Source of the DNA: CAYLNH01 sp964384625
Lineage (GTDB): Bacteria; Verrucomicrobiota; Lentisphaeria; JABSQK01
Assembly (NCBI GenBank): GCA_964384625.1
Contig: CAYLNH010000050.1
Coordinates: 1 to 33,248, forward strand
Direction of reading: 5' to 3'
Length of the DNA stretch: 33,248 nucleotides
Part shown: piece by piece, positions 32,257-33,248 of the stretch
Layout: each line of letters begins with the position of its first letter
Position numbering within the stretch: the stretch's first letter is position 1
Translations under genes and position numbers: made by a program
Notes under the pieces: generated by a model
Seen by the model: only the letters and a program-made list of their open reading frames with translations
The model's database searches: none
Told to the model about the DNA's origin: nothing

Positions 32257-33030
32257 CTACCGGTCGCACGCGGCGAAAGCCCGACGAAGCGCCTCCAGCC
32301 CGTCGCCTTTCGGATTGAATTCATGGCCGACGTACCCATCGTAGCCGGTGTCAACGATGGCGCTGCAGATCCCGCCGTAGTTGAGCTCCTGCTTCTCGTC
32401 CAAGTCGTTGCGCCCCGGATTGCCCGCCGTGTGGAAATGACCGATGTGCCGGATGTACCTGCGGATCGTGCGGATCACGTCGCCGTCCATGATCTGCATG
32501 TGGTAGATATCATACAGCAACTTCACCCGCGGGCTGTTGACCATCTCACAGAGCGCCACACCCCAGGTGCAGTGATCGGCCAGATAGTTGAAGTGGTCGA
32601 TCCTCGAGTTGAGCAGCTCGATATTCAGGTTGACGCCTTTCGCCGCCGCATGGCCGGCGACGCGCCGCAGGCCGGCGGCGCAGGCGATCATGCCTTCATA
32701 GTCGTCCTGGCCGGCCAGCCGGTCGCCGGAAAAACAGATCAGCCCCGGTATCCCGTGCGCCGCCGCCAAGTCAATGGATTCGATCAGCTCCGCTTCGATG
32801 CGGTCGTGTTGATCAACGTTGTTCAGGCCGTCCTGCAGCGAGTTGTGGCCGCCCATACTTGCCAGCACCAGGTCGTTGGCGCCGGCGGCCTCGACGATCG
32901 CCGGGAAGTCCTCGCCGCGACCCCAGATTTCGACCGCGGCAAAGCCGATGGCCTTGACTTCCCGACAGAACTCGTGCAGGTCCATGCCCGCGGACCAGTA
33001 CATCGGCAGGCAGAGTGATTGTTTGATCAT
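32257..33030 (-). CDS. Hydroxypyruvate isomerase-like TIM barrel protein
   Basis: A 257-residue cytoplasmic protein of the xylose-isomerase-like TIM barrel superfamily, closest in pattern to the hydroxypyruvate isomerase (Hyi) / OtnI group. Likely metal and catalytic residues are Glu138 in N-I-E-L-L-N, Asp174 in L-Y-D-I-Y-H-M-Q, His200 in G-H-F-H-T-A-G-N-P-G, and Glu237 in G-H-E-F-N-P. The stretch G-N-P-G-R-N-D-L-D-E-K-Q-E-L-N-Y (203-218) is characteristic of the group. The likely reaction is aldose-ketose isomerisation of a small hydroxy-acid or sugar; the exact substrate is unknown. GGAG precedes the ATG. It is the second TIM-barrel isomerase of the window but is not similar enough to the one at 15217 to be a recent duplicate. 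It is transcribed alone. Confidence 0.9.
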   Translation of the reverse strand: MIKQSLCLPMYWSAGMDLHEFCREVKAIGFAAVEIWGRGEDFPAIVEAAGANDLVLASMGGHNSLQDGLNNVDQHDRIEAELIESIDLAAAHGIPGLICFSGDRLAGQDDYEGMIACAAGLRRVAGHAAAKGVNLNIELLNSRIDHFNYLADHCTWGVALCEMVNSPRVKLLYDIYHMQIMDGDVIRTIRRYIRHIGHFHTAGNPGRNDLDEKQELNYGGICSAIVDTGYDGYVGHEFNPKGDGLEALRRAFAACDR

Positions 33031-33207
33031 GGTCGCTTACTCCGGTTGCGTTTACGGCAAAACTGGCTTTCACTGCCGGACGTCCTGTTGTCGGCGGCCG
33101 ACACGGCGGATGGCCGAACGGCGGTGCCCGATCCAACACCAGCGTAATTCTGAATCCATGTACTGTTGAGCTGGGCGGGGGACTGTCGACCTTAGTGCGT
33201 GCTCATA

Positions 33208-33242
33208 AATTACGCGGTCTTTTTTGTTTCGATTGTGTAATT
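33208..33242. repeat. AT-rich stretch with a short inverted repeat near the window edge
   Basis: AATTAC (33208-33213) and GTAATT (33237-33242) form a 6-bp inverted repeat around a T-rich core containing T6. It stands out from the GC-rich surroundings. It may be part of an upstream promoter region or a weak terminator for a gene outside the window. Nothing else is visible in 33031-33248. Confidence 0.3.
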
Positions 33243-33248
33243 CCACCG

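Overview
This is a GC-rich, gene-dense stretch of bacterial chromosome. Genes lie in tight same-strand runs, and many have recognisable Shine-Dalgarno sequences. The gene content suggests a PVC-superphylum heterotroph, most likely Lentisphaerota or Kiritimatiellota. The pointers are a pair of OPT-like membrane proteins (one resembling DUF6785/DUF6784), a giant PA/M28-like/FtsX protein, TIM-barrel plus Gfo/Idh sugar catabolism, and a cytoplasmic-type GH92 enzyme. This assignment is inference; the window holds no rRNA or other phylogenetic marker. I found no tRNA, rRNA, CRISPR array or intact mobile element.

Layout. (1) 198-12502, minus strand: a five-gene run with gaps of 3-14 bp. In transcription order it encodes a PqqD-like small protein, a 1944-residue secreted or membrane protein (PA domain, M28 peptidase-like domain lacking most metal ligands, helical insertion, FtsX permease), an OPT-like transporter, a second OPT-like transporter with a large coiled-coil insertion, and an internally duplicated protein of unknown function. 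A hairpin at 72-90 probably ends the transcript. (2) 12956-18658, plus strand: serine acetyltransferase, an MFS transporter, then a catabolic run of sugar isomerase, Gfo/Idh/MocA dehydrogenase and class III aminotransferase. (3) 18711-21457, minus strand: MarC-type membrane protein, then GH92 glycosidase. (4) 21670-23229, plus strand: a secreted CAP-domain protein. (5) 23706-28509, plus strand: MoxR ATPase, DUF58 protein and TgpA-like transglutaminase (a classic trio), then a ferritin-like protein. (6) 28510-29565: a long poorly coding stretch with a strong promoter, a structured leader and a 52-residue basic small protein, then a short tandem repeat. (7) 29566-32106, minus strand: two cyclic-nucleotide-binding-domain proteins, an AI-2E-family permease and acylphosphatase. 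(8) 32257-33030, minus strand: a hydroxypyruvate-isomerase-like TIM barrel protein.

The best candidate for an undescribed system is the 198-12502 run. It combines a PqqD/RRE-type peptide-binding fold, a pseudo-peptidase ectodomain fused to an FtsX permease with no adjacent ATPase, and two oligopeptide-transporter-like proteins. This looks like an envelope system for peptide capture or transport; its function is inferred only from domain content. A second lead is a promoter module shared by the moxR run and the 52-residue small gene: the same 12-mer GGCTGTCAGCCG lies upstream of nearly alike TTGACAAA promoters, and a related palindrome (GCCTGTCAGGC or its complement) lies downstream. This may define a small regulon.
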